NCBI GenBank assembly: GCA_021804565.1 | Contig: JAJZHK010000002.1 | Span: forward strand, 1 to 64,000 | Length of the DNA stretch: 64,000 nt | Origin: Pseudomonadota bacterium | GTDB taxonomy: Bacteria; Pseudomonadota; Gammaproteobacteria; Pseudomonadales; Moraxellaceae | Direction: 5' to 3' | Shown: piece by piece, positions 8,641 to 18,531 of the stretch | How the letters are laid out: every line of letters starts with the position of its first letter | Numbering within the stretch: position 1 is the first letter of the stretch | Notes under the pieces: model-generated | The model's database searches: none | Seen by the model: only the letters and a program-made list of their open reading frames with translations | Told to the model about the DNA's origin: nothing | Translations under genes and position numbers: made by a program

Positions 8641-9498
8641 TCAGCCTACGTGATCCAATTCGTCTGTCGAGGTGCTGAGCCACCGCCGCAGACGGCTCCA
8701 ATAGACGGGTCTGTCGGTAGCACGGTATTTTTTTAACGCACAGAGCTGATCGCGCACACACTCGGCGACCGTTTCGCGTAGCGCCCATAGCGTAGCCTGG
8801 TCTGTATTGCCGGCCAGGTGCTGTGTGGCTATGCGCGCACCAAAACCAAAATAGATGCGCTCTGGACGGGGTAGCGGCGTGAATCCCAAGCCCTTGACCA
8901 GGGGAGGGATCATGTCACCACCGCGCGTCATACGGTCCAGTGGCAGTTTGTTTTTCAGCCAGCGCCAAGCGCGACTGGCCATGATATCGTTGGCATCAGC
9001 GACGATATCCAAGGCTTCGTCAGGTCCCAATGCAGCAAAAGGGATGATGTCATAGCCATGTTCGATAGCCATGCGGGCAAAACCCGTGCGTTGCTTCCAG
9101 ATCAGCTGATAGGCCTCGCCCTTGCGCCGCATCACCTCACGGCCACCTCCTGGGAAGACCAGGATATGCTGGCCACTCAGCATCAGCGCCTGACAATTTT
9201 CCGGACTCCCTGGCACCATACCGGCTTTGAGCAGCGCTTGACCCCAGAGCGGTACCTTGAGGTGGCCACGATCACCCAGCGCCCTGAGCATCACACCTTC
9301 CTGATAAAGTCGTTCACACAGCAAGGGGGTGTCGAGCATGGCATAGAGGGTGTGGTTGCCTACCCAAAGTGCTGGACGCTCAAGATCGATCTGCTGCAAG
9401 CCCAGAAAGACCGGATCGAAATAGGCTTTGTGCAAGGCTGTTGCCCAGTGGACGAGTCTTGCCGAGGGCGGGGTAAAGGTGTCGGGGATGGGCGGCAT
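8641..9498 (-). CDS. Lysophospholipid-acyltransferase-family protein (TMEM68/phytyl-ester-synthase-like)
   Basis: Acyltransferase of about 285 aa, probably esterifying an alcohol with an acyl group at the membrane. The acceptor motif is GNHTLYAMLDTP, followed by a glycine-rich block FPGGGREVMRRKGEAY and IIPFAALGPDEAL; this combination is typical of the TMEM68/PES (DGAT2-related) branch rather than standard PlsC. The ATG at 9498 is preferred because GGGAAGAG lies 5 bp upstream; an ATG at 9525 lacks a site. Placement beside the GMC/SDR/DUF2505 cluster supports a shared lipid or sterol-ester theme, though it is on the opposite strand. Confidence 0.8.
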   Translation of the reverse strand: MPPIPDTFTPPSARLVHWATALHKAYFDPVFLGLQQIDLERPALWVGNHTLYAMLDTPLLCERLYQEGVMLRALGDRGHLKVPLWGQALLKAGMVPGSPENCQALMLSGQHILVFPGGGREVMRRKGEAYQLIWKQRTGFARMAIEHGYDIIPFAALGPDEALDIVADANDIMASRAWRWLKNKLPLDRMTRGGDMIPPLVKGLGFTPLPRPERIYFGFGARIATQHLAGNTDQATLWALRETVAECVRDQLCALKKYRATDRPVYWSRLRRWLSTSTDELDHVG

Positions 9499-10195
9499 GA
9501 GACTCTTCCCTGGCCAAATAGCCATAAGGTCATATTGACGATGACCTTATCATCATCGGTGGGCACATAAAACCCTGGCATGGCAGGGATCTTGGCCGGC
9601 CATTGAGAAGTCTCAGGCCCGACGCGTATGAGAACGATAAAAGCGGCGCGCATCCAGCAATTGACGGTGAAGTGCTTCGCCATTCTATGGAGCACTGAAT
9701 GGCCCAGATCATCTACCGCCTTTCCATGGCCAAGGCCACCGTTTACCGACGGATCGTAAGCGCAGGATCTCATCTGGCGGATCATCCAGGTCCTGATCAC
9801 GTGCTTGCCGCATGTGCATAGGCAAGCATGCCAGCTCCGGCCAAGGCGGCACAGGCGCCGGGCCCAAGCGCAGATGTCCAGCTGAAGGTCTCGTGTTGCT
9901 TGGCGTATTCAGGCCGTGTGGCTGGATACCGAGCCGCCTGGCGCCTTGGTGTCTGTCGGTCGCAATATAATTTAACATAATATACATTATGCGAAGTTAT
10001 ATGAAGACTCATCCGCTGCCCAGTCTGGCCGGCAGCCCAGGCCTTGCAGAGCTGCTGCTCACAGCCGCTGGTATAACGAAAAACGGATCAAGATCTCCCT
10101 TGGCTATCTCAGCCCCATCGAGAAATGCTCTTGTTGCAAATCCGAGGCGCTGTACTATCTGTGGCTGTGGGCTCTTGGCTCTAAACTGTTGGCCG
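9499..10195. other. Gene-free stretch
   Basis: About 700 bp without a credible gene. Short open frames on both strands have biased composition, no ribosome site and no recognisable motif. It contains an A/T-rich patch near 9960-10000 and a short transposase-like scrap at 10066-10125, suggesting an eroded insertion region. No intrinsic terminator or riboswitch was recognised. Confidence 0.6.
10066..10125 (+). pseudogene. IS3-family transposase (OrfB) C-terminal remnant
   Basis: In the frame starting at 10066 the bases read RWYNEKRIKISLGYLSPIEK, closely matching the conserved C-terminal end of the IS3-family DDE transposase (the WYN..RI...LGY.SP.E block). Nothing recognisable of the rest of the transposase, and no terminal inverted repeats, is seen upstream or downstream. 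This is a decayed fragment of roughly 20 codons in the gene-free stretch. Confidence 0.6.
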
Positions 10196-11239
10196 CTAAA
10201 ACCCCTGCATCAGGCTTCTTGTCAAGCTGGCCGCAGGTATGGCTTGACAGCCACTGACATTCTGTCCAGCCCATAGTGGTGAAAAATCATGACGCCCCAA
10301 GGCTTCCGCCTGGGCTCGTAGTGGCGCCAAAGCGATGGATGCATAGGGAAAGGCCGGCGCTTGTTCATGCATGGGCCCCAATTCGCGTATCAGCCGGTTG
10401 ACGATGCTGCGGGCTGGGCGACCACTGAACAGTCGAGTGAGCACGGTTTCATAGGCCGCTGGACTGGCCAGCGCAGCACGATGAACCGCGCTGGTGTTGG
10501 CCTCGGGACACAAAAGATAGCTGCTGCCGATTTGTACCGCAGTGGCTCCCAAGTTCATGGCTGCCCGCACACCGCTGGAGTCGGCGATACCACCAGCGGC
10601 GATCACCGGCAGGCGCACGGCACGTACGACCTGCGGCAGCAAGGCAAAAGTACCCAACTGCGTGTTGATATCCATGTTCAAAAACATACCGCGATGACCG
10701 CCCGCTTCAAGACCCTGGGCGATGACTGCATCAACACCCCGCTCAGCCAGCCAAAGCGCTTCCGGCACGGTCGTCGCTGAGGCCCAGATCTGGGCGCCGC
10801 TGCGACGCACCATCGCCAGGAGCGCAGGCCGCGGCAGGCCAAAATGAAAGCTGAGCACAGTTGGCCGGAGCTCAACGACCAAGGCCGCCATCTCCGCATT
10901 AAAAGGCTGACGCAGCGTCGTCGTACGGGGCTCATCCACAGACAAGCCCATTTCCTCATAGTAAGGCTGCAAAAGTTGCTGCCATGCCTGCTCCCGGCGA
11001 GGCTCCGTAGCAGGCAGCTCATGGCAAAAGAAGTTCATATTGACGGCCTGCACCCCGGCCGCACGTACGGCCTGCACCTGGCGCCGGGCAGCTTCAGGGG
11101 TCCAGAGGGCACAGGGCAAAGAGCCCAGTCCCCCCGCTTGAGCGACAGCGATAGCCAGGGCGCTGTCCTGCACCCCGGCCATGGGCGCCTGGACGATAGG
11201 CAACTCGATGCCGAGCCTGTCCAGCCAGGATCTGTCCAT
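10196..11239 (-). CDS. Nitronate monooxygenase / 2-nitropropane dioxygenase-like flavoprotein
   Basis: FMN-dependent TIM-barrel protein of 347 aa of the NPD family, which oxidises nitronates such as propionate-3-nitronate or related flavin-dependent substrates. Motifs: IVQAPMAG near residue 14, VIAQGLEAGGHRG, and the phosphate-binding VIAAGGIADSSGV with GATAVQIGSSYL. The ATG at 11239 aligns with the family N-terminus and follows a G-rich ribosome site; the frame stays open to 11308 but the extra residues are not family-like. It lies 37 bp beyond the hairpin downstream of ppsA. Confidence 0.88.
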   Translation of the reverse strand: MDRSWLDRLGIELPIVQAPMAGVQDSALAIAVAQAGGLGSLPCALWTPEAARRQVQAVRAAGVQAVNMNFFCHELPATEPRREQAWQQLLQPYYEEMGLSVDEPRTTTLRQPFNAEMAALVVELRPTVLSFHFGLPRPALLAMVRRSGAQIWASATTVPEALWLAERGVDAVIAQGLEAGGHRGMFLNMDINTQLGTFALLPQVVRAVRLPVIAAGGIADSSGVRAAMNLGATAVQIGSSYLLCPEANTSAVHRAALASPAAYETVLTRLFSGRPARSIVNRLIRELGPMHEQAPAFPYASIALAPLRAQAEALGRHDFSPLWAGQNVSGCQAIPAASLTRSLMQGF

Positions 11240-11276
11240 ATGCCCCCACCCATGCATGAGCGGTCCACAAGGTCCC

Positions 11277-11301
11277 GGTGGGAGCCGATACGGCTCCCAC
11301 C
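11277..11301 (-). terminator. Perfect hairpin downstream of ppsA
   Basis: Perfect 10-bp inverted repeat GGTGGGAGCC / GGCTCCCACC around a 5-nt loop, located 9 bp beyond the ppsA stop and upstream of the next gene on the same strand. No T-run follows on the minus strand, so it is a strong but non-canonical terminator candidate or an mRNA 3'-end stabiliser. Confidence 0.6.
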
Positions 11302-11309
11302 ACAGCATT

Positions 11310-13685
11310 TCAGCGCTGACCGTGCTCTTGCGCCAGAAAGAACCAGGTGTCCAGCACCGAGTCCCGATTCAGGGAGATCGAGTCGATACCCTGATCCATC
11401 AACCACTTGGCCAGGTCAGGATGATCGGAAGGCCCCTGACCACAGATTCCGATGTACTTGCCCGCCTTGCGACAAGCTTCGATGGCGCGAGCCAACAAAA
11501 ACTTGACGGCAGGATCACGCTCATCAAAAAGGTGGGAGACGATGCCTGAGTCACGATCCAGCCCTAAAGTCAGCTGAGTCAAATCGTTCGAGCCTATAGA
11601 AAATCCATCAAAATGCTCGAGGAATTGTTCAGCCAGGATGGCATTGGTCGGCAACTCGCACATCATGATGATACGCAAGCCATTCTCACCACGACGCAAG
11701 CCTTTTTCTGCCAACAGCTCGATCACTTTACGCGCTTCACCGACCGTGCGGACAAAGGGAATCATGACCTCAACATTGGTCAGTCCCATGACATCTCGCA
11801 CTTTTTTCAGGGCTCGCACTTCCAGATCAAAGCAATCACGGAAATTGTTGGAGACATAGCGCGAGGCACCACGAAAGCCGAGCATGGGGTTTTCTTCTTC
11901 CGGCTCATAGAGCTTGCCGCCGACCAAGTTGGCGTACTCATTCGACTTGAAGTCCGACATGCGCACGATGACCCGCTGCGGATGGAAAGCGGCTGCCAGG
12001 GTGGCGATACCTTCCACCAGCTTGTCGACATAGAAGTCCACCGGTGAGCTGTAGCCGGCCCAGCGTTCATCAACCGCCTGCTTGATGTCGCGCGGCAACT
12101 GGTCGTAGTTGATCAAGGCTTTGGGATGGACACCAATCATACGGTTGATGATGAATTCCAGCCGCGCCAGGCCGACGCCCTGATTGGGGGTCTGGGCCGA
12201 AGAAAAGGCCTTGTCCGGGTTGCCGACATTCATCATGATTTTGAAAGGCAGCTTGGGCATGGACTCTATCGAATTGCGCTGCACTTCAAAGTCCAGCAAG
12301 CCCTCATAGATGAAGCCGGTGTCACCTTCGGCGCAGGAAACCGTGACCCCCTGACCGTCACGCAGCAGATCGGTGGCGTTACCGCAGCCGACGATGGCAG
12401 GAACGCCGAGTTCACGCGCGATGATCGCGGCATGACAGGTGCGTCCCCCCCGGTTGGTGACGATGGCCGCGGCACGCTTCATCACCGGCTCCCAGTCGGG
12501 ATCGGTCATGTCGGTGACGAGAACGTCACCCGGGCGAACTTTTTCCATATCACGCAGGCTGCTGACGACGCGCACTTCACCGGCACCGATACGCTGACCG
12601 ATGGAGCGGCCTTCACAGAGAACCTTGCCCTTTTGCTTGAGCAGGTAACGTTCCATGGTGCCGGCCGACTGCCGGCTTTTGACCGTCTCAGGACGCGCCT
12701 GGACGATGTACAGGCGGCCGTCATCGCCATCTTTGGCCCATTCGATGTCCATCGGCTGGCCATAATGCTGTTCTATGGTGAGCGCCTGACGGGCCAGGGA
12801 CTCGATCTCCTGCTCGCTGAGACAGAAACGCTGTTGCTCGGCGCGGTCGACATCGACGATCTGTGTCGATTTGCCGGCACGACCCGAGTTGGCGTAGATC
12901 ATTTTTTGCGCCTTGCTGCCCAGGGTGCGCCGCAAAATCGAAGGACGCCCCGCCACCAGGGTCGGTTTGTGGACGTAAAACTCGTCGGGGTTCACACTGC
13001 CCTGCACCACCATCTCGCCGAGACCATAAGAGGCGGTCAGAAAGACCACGTCACGAAAACCTGACTCGGTATCGAGGGTGAACATGACGCCGGCAGCTCC
13101 GGTTTCCGAGCGCACCATGCGCTGAATCCCCGCGGACAAAGCCACCTGCTTGTGGTCATAACCCTGGTGTTCGCGATAGGCGATGGCGCGATCATTGAAG
13201 AGCGAAGCAAACACCTCTTTCACCGCGATCAGCACATTATCGATGCCGCGTATATTCAGGAAGGTTTCCTGCTGCCCGGCAAAGGAGGCATCAGGCAGAT
13301 CCTCCGCGGTCGCTGAAGAGCGCACCGCCAAAGGCATGTCTTCCTGGCCTTGCGTCAGTTCAGCCCAGGCTTTGCGCAAATCTTGCTCCAAAGCCGGCAA
13401 AAGCGGCGTGTCGATGATCCACTCACGGATCTTGCGCCCCGTTTCTGCCAACTGCACGACGTCGTCAACATTGAGCGCGGCCAAAGCATCCTGGATACGA
13501 CGATTCAGCCCGCTTTGTTCGAGAAATTCGCGATAGGCCTGAGCCGTTGTCGCAAAACCACCAGGAACCGATACGCCCAGGGCGGACAGATGGCTGATCA
13601 TTTCGCCCAAAGATGCGTTCTTTCCACCGACGCGCTCCACATCGTGACGGCCAAGATGCTGCAAGCCTATGACGTTCTGTTCCAA
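11310..13685 (-). CDS. ppsA: Phosphoenolpyruvate synthase
   Basis: Converts pyruvate, ATP and water to phosphoenolpyruvate, AMP and phosphate for gluconeogenesis. 791 aa, essentially the length of E. coli PpsA (792). The N-terminal pyruvate-phosphate dikinase ATP-binding domain begins [12 protein letters not shown] and includes [24 protein letters not shown]; the swivelling domain has the phosphohistidine loop GGRTCHAAI near residue 420; the C-terminal barrel ends with [17 protein letters not shown]. The start is a TTG at 13685: AAAGGAG lies 7 bp upstream and the N-terminus then aligns with the family, whereas the open frame up to 13847 is not family-like. The regulator gene ppsR, often adjacent, is not here. 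Confidence 0.96.
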   Translation of the reverse strand: MEQNVIGLQHLGRHDVERVGGKNASLGEMISHLSALGVSVPGGFATTAQAYREFLEQSGLNRRIQDALAALNVDDVVQLAETGRKIREWIIDTPLLPALEQDLRKAWAELTQGQEDMPLAVRSSATAEDLPDASFAGQQETFLNIRGIDNVLIAVKEVFASLFNDRAIAYREHQGYDHKQVALSAGIQRMVRSETGAAGVMFTLDTESGFRDVVFLTASYGLGEMVVQGSVNPDEFYVHKPTLVAGRPSILRRTLGSKAQKMIYANSGRAGKSTQIVDVDRAEQQRFCLSEQEIESLARQALTIEQHYGQPMDIEWAKDGDDGRLYIVQARPETVKSRQSAGTMERYLLKQKGKVLCEGRSIGQRIGAGEVRVVSSLRDMEKVRPGDVLVTDMTDPDWEPVMKRAAAIVTNRGGRTCHAAIIARELGVPAIVGCGNATDLLRDGQGVTVSCAEGDTGFIYEGLLDFEVQRNSIESMPKLPFKIMMNVGNPDKAFSSAQTPNQGVGLARLEFIINRMIGVHPKALINYDQLPRDIKQAVDERWAGYSSPVDFYVDKLVEGIATLAAAFHPQRVIVRMSDFKSNEYANLVGGKLYEPEEENPMLGFRGASRYVSNNFRDCFDLEVRALKKVRDVMGLTNVEVMIPFVRTVGEARKVIELLAEKGLRRGENGLRIIMMCELPTNAILAEQFLEHFDGFSIGSNDLTQLTLGLDRDSGIVSHLFDERDPAVKFLLARAIEACRKAGKYIGICGQGPSDHPDLAKWLMDQGIDSISLNRDSVLDTWFFLAQEHGQR

Positions 13686-14308
13686 GATCGTGCTCCTTTG
13701 AAGCGACTGATGAGGATGGGGCGCATGGATCACACACACTCCACCGAGGCTGACCGGTTTGTGTTGAACCGGTGACATTACTTCGTCTGCGATCATTGCA
13801 GGCGACATTGCGATGCAGTGTAAACCATAGCCTGCCTGCGCGCTCAAATCAGGCCTGAGCGCTGCGCGATCACAGCAAGCACCACAGGATTCTCATTTTT
13901 TATTGCAATATCTTGATATAAAAGAACTTATCGCGATGATTTCAAACTTCGCAGGCGCTCAGTCCATGCACGGCCATTCATATCGCGAATATCGCTTATT
14001 ATTTATAATGATAATATGGCACTCCTCCGCGGAGCTTGCCGCCCGAAGTAGGGCCGCAGACAACCGGCTTTCAGCCAGGCCAAGGTGGTGTGGAGGCTGG
14101 AGTCCTGCGACGGAGCGCACGCCAAGGGCGCCGATCAGGATCGTGTCCCGCCGAGTGGTGTAAGAGCGTTGGCCCATGTTCTCTTCGGTAGGCATGGTTT
14201 GCTGTGACACCATGCCACACGGGCTGTGGCTGGAGGGACAGTCAGGACCCGCCGGGATGAGGATGCTTCGGCGACAACCCGGATCTCACCTTGAGCCCTG
14301 ACTCAGAG
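13686..14308. other. Gene-poor stretch with AT-rich core and Fur-like site
   Basis: About 620 bp between ppsA and the ParA gene, both leftward, with no credible protein gene. It contains a hairpin GCGCTCA / TGAGCGC at 13839-13861 and an A/T-rich core (about 13890-14020). Within it ATAATGATAAT at 14005-14015 matches most of one half of a Fur-box consensus. The rest, 14030-14300, is GC-rich with small imperfect repeats. An unannotated small RNA is possible but no poly-T terminator is visible. Confidence 0.4.
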
Positions 14309-15073
14309 TCAGACCGTGATCTCATCATAAAGAGCGGCATACTCTTCGCAGAGCTTATGTTTGGGCGACAGATGCACCAGCGGCAAAGACTTTTCATGCG
14401 ACTCGCGCATGATGACCGAAGAAGAAAGGGTGCTCTTGAGCACAGGCTGCCCCTCCTCGCGCAGAGCATCGACCAAACGCTGTGGCAGACTGGCACGCGG
14501 CTGAAATTGATTGACGACGATGCCTTCCACCCTGAGATCAGGATTATGGTCACGCTGGGTCTCAGCGATATTGTCGAGCAGGCTATAGAGCGCACGCCGA
14601 GAGAAGGCATCGCAGTCAAAGGGAATCAGACAGGTTTGCGCCGCGATCAGAGCTGACAGGGTGTAGAAATTAAAAGCTGGAGGCGTATCGATATAGACCT
14701 CGTCGTAGTTCTGCTGCAAGGCTTGGAGTGCCGCAGAAAACTTGTAGATTTTGTGCTTGGACTCCAACAGCTGTTCGATTTCCATGAGCTCAGGGTTGGA
14801 CGGTATGAGATCGAGGCCGCTAAAACGGGTGCCGTGTATATAGTCCGACAGGGGTTTTTCCTTCAGCTTGAAGGACAGGGTTTGCGCAAAGAACTGGCCT
14901 ATATTGGGCTCAAGTTCAGCGATCTCGCCGAGCAGATACTGGGTGGCATTGCATTGTGCATCCAGGTCGACCACCAGCACCCGTCGACCACGACTGGCAG
15001 CGATCGCCGCCAGATTGACGGCAATGCTCGATTTACCGACGCCGCCTTTTTGATTAAAAATGACACGTCTCAT
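14309..15073 (-). CDS. ParA/MinD-like ATPase (solo, no ParB)
   Basis: P-loop ATPase of 254 aa of the ParA family. The deviant Walker A motif is FNQKGGVGKSS (a Ser replaces the usual final Thr), Walker A' is VVDLDAQCNATQYLL, and the Walker B region is VYIDTPPAFNFYTL. No ParB-like gene or parS-like repeat is seen nearby, so it is not part of the main chromosome-segregation pair; such orphan ParAs position protein clusters or plasmids in other systems. Its neighbours (lipoprotein upstream, ppsA downstream) give no clear hint. A 13-bp palindrome TGACTCAGAGTCA spans the stop codon. Confidence 0.88.
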   Translation of the reverse strand: MRRVIFNQKGGVGKSSIAVNLAAIAASRGRRVLVVDLDAQCNATQYLLGEIAELEPNIGQFFAQTLSFKLKEKPLSDYIHGTRFSGLDLIPSNPELMEIEQLLESKHKIYKFSAALQALQQNYDEVYIDTPPAFNFYTLSALIAAQTCLIPFDCDAFSRRALYSLLDNIAETQRDHNPDLRVEGIVVNQFQPRASLPQRLVDALREEGQPVLKSTLSSSVIMRESHEKSLPLVHLSPKHKLCEEYAALYDEITV

Positions 15074-15245
15074 TCCCGACTCCCTTTGCTGGCGCCCATT
15101 GGTCTGGCTAGTCTAGCCAGTGCAGCGGGACAGATGCTAGAGCCTAGCAGCAGCATCGCGCCCTAAACAGGACTTTTTTGTCGGCGGAGTTCTGCAGACG
15201 TGCGATCTTGAGACCTGGCATTTCATAACGGACTGAATCCGCCCC

Positions 15246-16070
15246 CTAGGGAGCACAGTGCCGGGCCAGGTCGTGCTGCAGATCACCGACGATGGTGAAG
15301 GTCGCCTTGCGCGCCGAACTGTTCAGCAGCGCCGCCTGGGTGCTGTCGTTCATCTGCCAAAGATGCTCCCAGCGCCAACGAGCCATTCCCGTGGCTTGGT
15401 CATGCCAGACGATAGTACCGGTATGGGCATCAACAAGATCCGCCTCGATGCGGACAGGGCGGGACAGGCGGTTCAGTGCCCAGAATCCGGCATAGGCTTC
15501 AGAGAATTCCTCGGCCCCCTCCTCGATCAGATAAATGCCGGCGAGCGGACGCGTGAGCTTGTGGGCATAAAATGCGCCGGCAATGGCCAGGGTGCTCACC
15601 ACCTCGAAACCTACATAAGCCCCCTCCCAGCGCACCGGGGTTTCTCCATAATCGGTAACCCGCCAACGCAGATAAACGTCAGCGGGATAGAGCCTCTGCA
15701 AGGTGCCCAGGACCTGGACCGCAACGGGCCGACCGATAGGCTGCGCCGCCATGGAGGCGGGTGCCCTCGCCTGCCCCGCCATCTGCAGACCTGCCTGGCT
15801 TAAAGCGGCGGGCCACCATGCGCTCACCGATGGATCCATCTTTTGGCGATCTGCAGTCACTGCATCAGGATGGGCCTGCTCCTGCTGATGCAGCACCCGC
15901 CGCAAGGACGCAGCGGGCACCGTCGGCTCCAACTGCAAAACCATGAGACGCCCTGGATGGCATGCCGGCGCCTGCAGGGGTTGCGATGCGCAGGCCACCA
16001 GCAGGAGCGCCCCAATACCGCCGAAGACACCTTTGCGTCGATACACCATCAGTCGATACTTCCTGGGCAA
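15246..16070 (-). CDS. Putative outer-membrane lipoprotein
   Basis: Protein of 274 aa with a basic N-terminus, a hydrophobic segment and a lipobox LLLVAC (Cys at residue 27 if the first ATG is used; a second ATG at residue 8 is equally possible). The mature part includes VAVQVLGTLQRLYPADVYLRWRV-type strands and a glycine/alanine-rich stretch near the middle (TLAIAGAFYAHK). I do not recognise the family with confidence; the layout recalls DUF799-type lipoproteins, which act in envelope assembly, but this is a weak impression. It stands alone between the ParA gene and a c-di-GMP signalling gene on the same strand. Confidence 0.6.
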   Translation of the reverse strand: MPRKYRLMVYRRKGVFGGIGALLLVACASQPLQAPACHPGRLMVLQLEPTVPAASLRRVLHQQEQAHPDAVTADRQKMDPSVSAWWPAALSQAGLQMAGQARAPASMAAQPIGRPVAVQVLGTLQRLYPADVYLRWRVTDYGETPVRWEGAYVGFEVVSTLAIAGAFYAHKLTRPLAGIYLIEEGAEEFSEAYAGFWALNRLSRPVRIEADLVDAHTGTIVWHDQATGMARWRWEHLWQMNDSTQAALLNSSARKATFTIVGDLQHDLARHCAP

Positions 16071-16332
16071 AGGACAAGGCTTTTACGACATCGGGGTGAT
16101 TTTTTGATGACACCTTGATGACGACGGCTTCATGGAAGCTTGGATGCACCATAGCGCAAGGGCTGCTTCTGATCGGACCTGTGCGCTAGCCTTCCTTTGC
16201 CCTCCCTGCTGGCCCAGGGCCCGCGCCTGGATAAGCCGACAAGAAATAAAGGTTGATATAGATACCCATACCCTTGTGCGTGCTGTCGTACACGCGATTC
16301 CTCTGCACGTGCGTCTGTTGCAGACTCTGGCT

Positions 16333-18531
16333 TCAGTGCACCCGGGCGGCCTGCTGGCGTAAAAAATCAGCCATGGCGTCCACCTCAAGCGGCCGACTAA
16401 ACCAGTAGCCTTGCAAGATGTCACAGCCATGGGCTCGTAAAAGGTCGACCACTTCGACATTTTCCACCCCTTCGGCGACAACCTGCATCGACAGGCTATG
16501 CGCCAAGGCGATGATCCCTTGGGTAATGGCCTCATCCTTGCTGTTTTGATGCAGATCGGCGATGAACACCCGGTCTATCTTGAGCGACTGCACAGGCAGC
16601 TGACGCAGATAGGCCATGGAGGAGTACCCCGTACCGAAGTCATCGATAGACAGATTCACCCCCAACTGGCGCAGGTCGTGCAAAAGACTGGAGGTGGCCT
16701 CAGGATTTTCAACCAGCATGGACTCGGTGATCTCCAGTTCCAGACAAGCCGGAACGATCCCTTCCTCGCTGAGGATCTGCGCCAACGTCTGGGTAAAATC
16801 GCCTTCTTTCAACTGACGGACCGACAGATTGACCGCCATGCGCTGGTGCAGGGTGCAAAGACCCTGTTTTTGCCAGGCGACCATCTGACGGCAGGCCTCA
16901 CGGAGCACCCAGGCACCAATTTCAACGATCATCCCGGTGTCCTCGGCCAGCGGGATGAAACGCATCGGCGAAACCGATTCCATACCTTGTGGCGACCAGC
17001 GCAACAAAGCTTCAAAGCCGGAAATTTTGTCCGAGTTCAAGGCGTACTGCGGTTGATAGACCAAATAGAGCTCGTTTTGTTCGAGCGCCCTGCGCAAGCG
17101 ACCTTCCAGTCGCATCGTCTCGGTCAGCTCGTCTTCAATCTCAGCACAAAAGAACTGGTAATTATTGCGCCCCTGTTCTTTGGCGCGGTACATCGCCATA
17201 TCGGCACAACGCAGCAGATCGTAGGCATCGCTACGCCGCTGTGGATAGAGAACGATGCCTATGCTGGCTCCGGCATGGATTTCATGCTCGCCGAGATAAA
17301 ACGGGAACCTCATGCTTTCGATGATTTTATCGGCCACGATCGTCGAAGCGTGCTGGGCGTCACCGGCTTCCAGGATGATGGTGAACTCATCGCCGCCGAT
17401 ACGAGCGATGAAGTCCGTATCGCGCACACAGTGGCGCAAGCGATCCGCGATCATTTGCAGCAGGCGATCACCCTGATCATGCCCAAAGTTGTCATTGACC
17501 GCCTTGAATCGATCGATGTCGAGAAACATCAAGGCCAGCTGGTGACCACTGGTCTCAACCGCGAGCAGGCTTTGCACCAGCGTTTTGGAGAGCAGATTGC
17601 GGTTGGCCAGGCCGGTCAGCGTATCAAATTGCGCCATATGCTGCAGTTGACGCTCGGCTTCACGCCTATCGCTGATGTCACGAAAAACCAGAACCACCCC
17701 GGAAAAGCGCGCCTGCTCGCCGCCTCTGGACATCATCGGGGTGGCGGTGATCTCCAGGGGAAAGACCCTGCCGGCAGCGTGTGCGCTGTGGTGGCTGCGA
17801 TCGTGATAGCCCAGTCCTTGCCGGCATTGCTCGAGGATCTGCGACTGCTGCCACTGGAAGTCGGTGGTTTTGTCCTGACCGCTGCGCAACAAATGATCGA
17901 TATGCATTTTCAGCAGGCCACCGACACCATGACCCAGGGCTATTTCCGCCGCTGGATTGGCAAATTCCACATAGCCTTCGGTATCCAGGCCGAGGATGCC
18001 CTCACCCACCGAGCGCAAAAGCAGCTCATTACGATCACGAAGTTCCTGAACCTCGATCAGGCTCTGCCGGATCACCGCCAAATTATCACGCAGTTGCCGG
18101 TTCTTGGCGTCTATCTGCAAAAAGACCTGCACCTTGCGGCGGAGAATATCCGGCTCGATCGGCTTGCTCAGATAGTCGACAGCGCCGGCTTCATAGCCAC
18201 GGCTGATGTGACGAATCTCGGTGCTGATCGCGGTCACAAAGATGATGGGGATGTTTTGTGTCCGGCGTGACTTGCGCATCAAACTGGCGACAGCATAGCC
18301 ATCCATGTCCGGCATCTGCACATCGAGCAAGAGCAAGGCGATATCGTGCTTGAGCATCAAAGCCAAAGCGGCGTGCCCCGAACTGGCCATCAACAACTGG
18401 ACATCAAAATCCTCGAGCAGAGACTCGTAGGATAATAAATTGGCAGGCTGATCATCGACGATCAGGATGCACTGCTTGTCTTTATGATGAGTCACAGTAA
18501 TTTCAAGCACCTTATGCTGGGAAGACCACAT
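16333..18531 (-). CDS. REC-PAS-GGDEF-EAL cyclic-di-GMP signalling protein
   Basis: About 730 aa, with four domains in order: a receiver domain (ILIVDDQP, acceptor Asp in LLLLDVQMPDMDG, Lys in YLSKPIEP), a PAS sensor (approximately residues 155-270), a diguanylate cyclase domain with intact GGDEF and an upstream RDTD inhibitory site, and a phosphodiesterase domain with FEALLRW and DDFGTGYS. Both catalytic motifs look intact, so the net activity cannot be predicted. The start is uncertain: ATG 18531 overlaps the upstream gene by 20 bp, and GTG at 18510 or 18495 are alternatives; none has a good ribosome site, suggesting translational coupling. No histidine kinase partner is adjacent. Confidence 0.92.
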   Translation of the reverse strand: MWSSQHKVLEITVTHHKDKQCILIVDDQPANLLSYESLLEDFDVQLLMASSGHAALALMLKHDIALLLLDVQMPDMDGYAVASLMRKSRRTQNIPIIFVTAISTEIRHISRGYEAGAVDYLSKPIEPDILRRKVQVFLQIDAKNRQLRDNLAVIRQSLIEVQELRDRNELLLRSVGEGILGLDTEGYVEFANPAAEIALGHGVGGLLKMHIDHLLRSGQDKTTDFQWQQSQILEQCRQGLGYHDRSHHSAHAAGRVFPLEITATPMMSRGGEQARFSGVVLVFRDISDRREAERQLQHMAQFDTLTGLANRNLLSKTLVQSLLAVETSGHQLALMFLDIDRFKAVNDNFGHDQGDRLLQMIADRLRHCVRDTDFIARIGGDEFTIILEAGDAQHASTIVADKIIESMRFPFYLGEHEIHAGASIGIVLYPQRRSDAYDLLRCADMAMYRAKEQGRNNYQFFCAEIEDELTETMRLEGRLRRALEQNELYLVYQPQYALNSDKISGFEALLRWSPQGMESVSPMRFIPLAEDTGMIVEIGAWVLREACRQMVAWQKQGLCTLHQRMAVNLSVRQLKEGDFTQTLAQILSEEGIVPACLELEITESMLVENPEATSSLLHDLRQLGVNLSIDDFGTGYSSMAYLRQLPVQSLKIDRVFIADLHQNSKDEAITQGIIALAHSLSMQVVAEGVENVEVVDLLRAHGCDILQGYWFSRPLEVDAMADFLRQQAARVH

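Noticed and set aside
9709-9987. A 92-codon frame in the gene-free stretch
   Set aside because: Proline/arginine-rich composition typical of non-coding GC-rich DNA; no ribosome site.
12126-13064. A 312-codon frame on the + strand
   Set aside because: Antisense to ppsA, which is full length.
13903-14163. An 86-codon frame in the gap after ppsA
   Set aside because: No ribosome site, arginine-rich GC-shadow composition in its second half and no recognisable motif.
14309-15073. ParA gene as evidence of an integrated plasmid
   Set aside because: No parB, replication gene, integrase or direct repeats flank it.
16498-18270. A 590-codon frame on the + strand
   Set aside because: It lies opposite the REC-PAS-GGDEF-EAL gene, whose domains are all intact, and its translation shows no domain; GC-rich antisense shadow.
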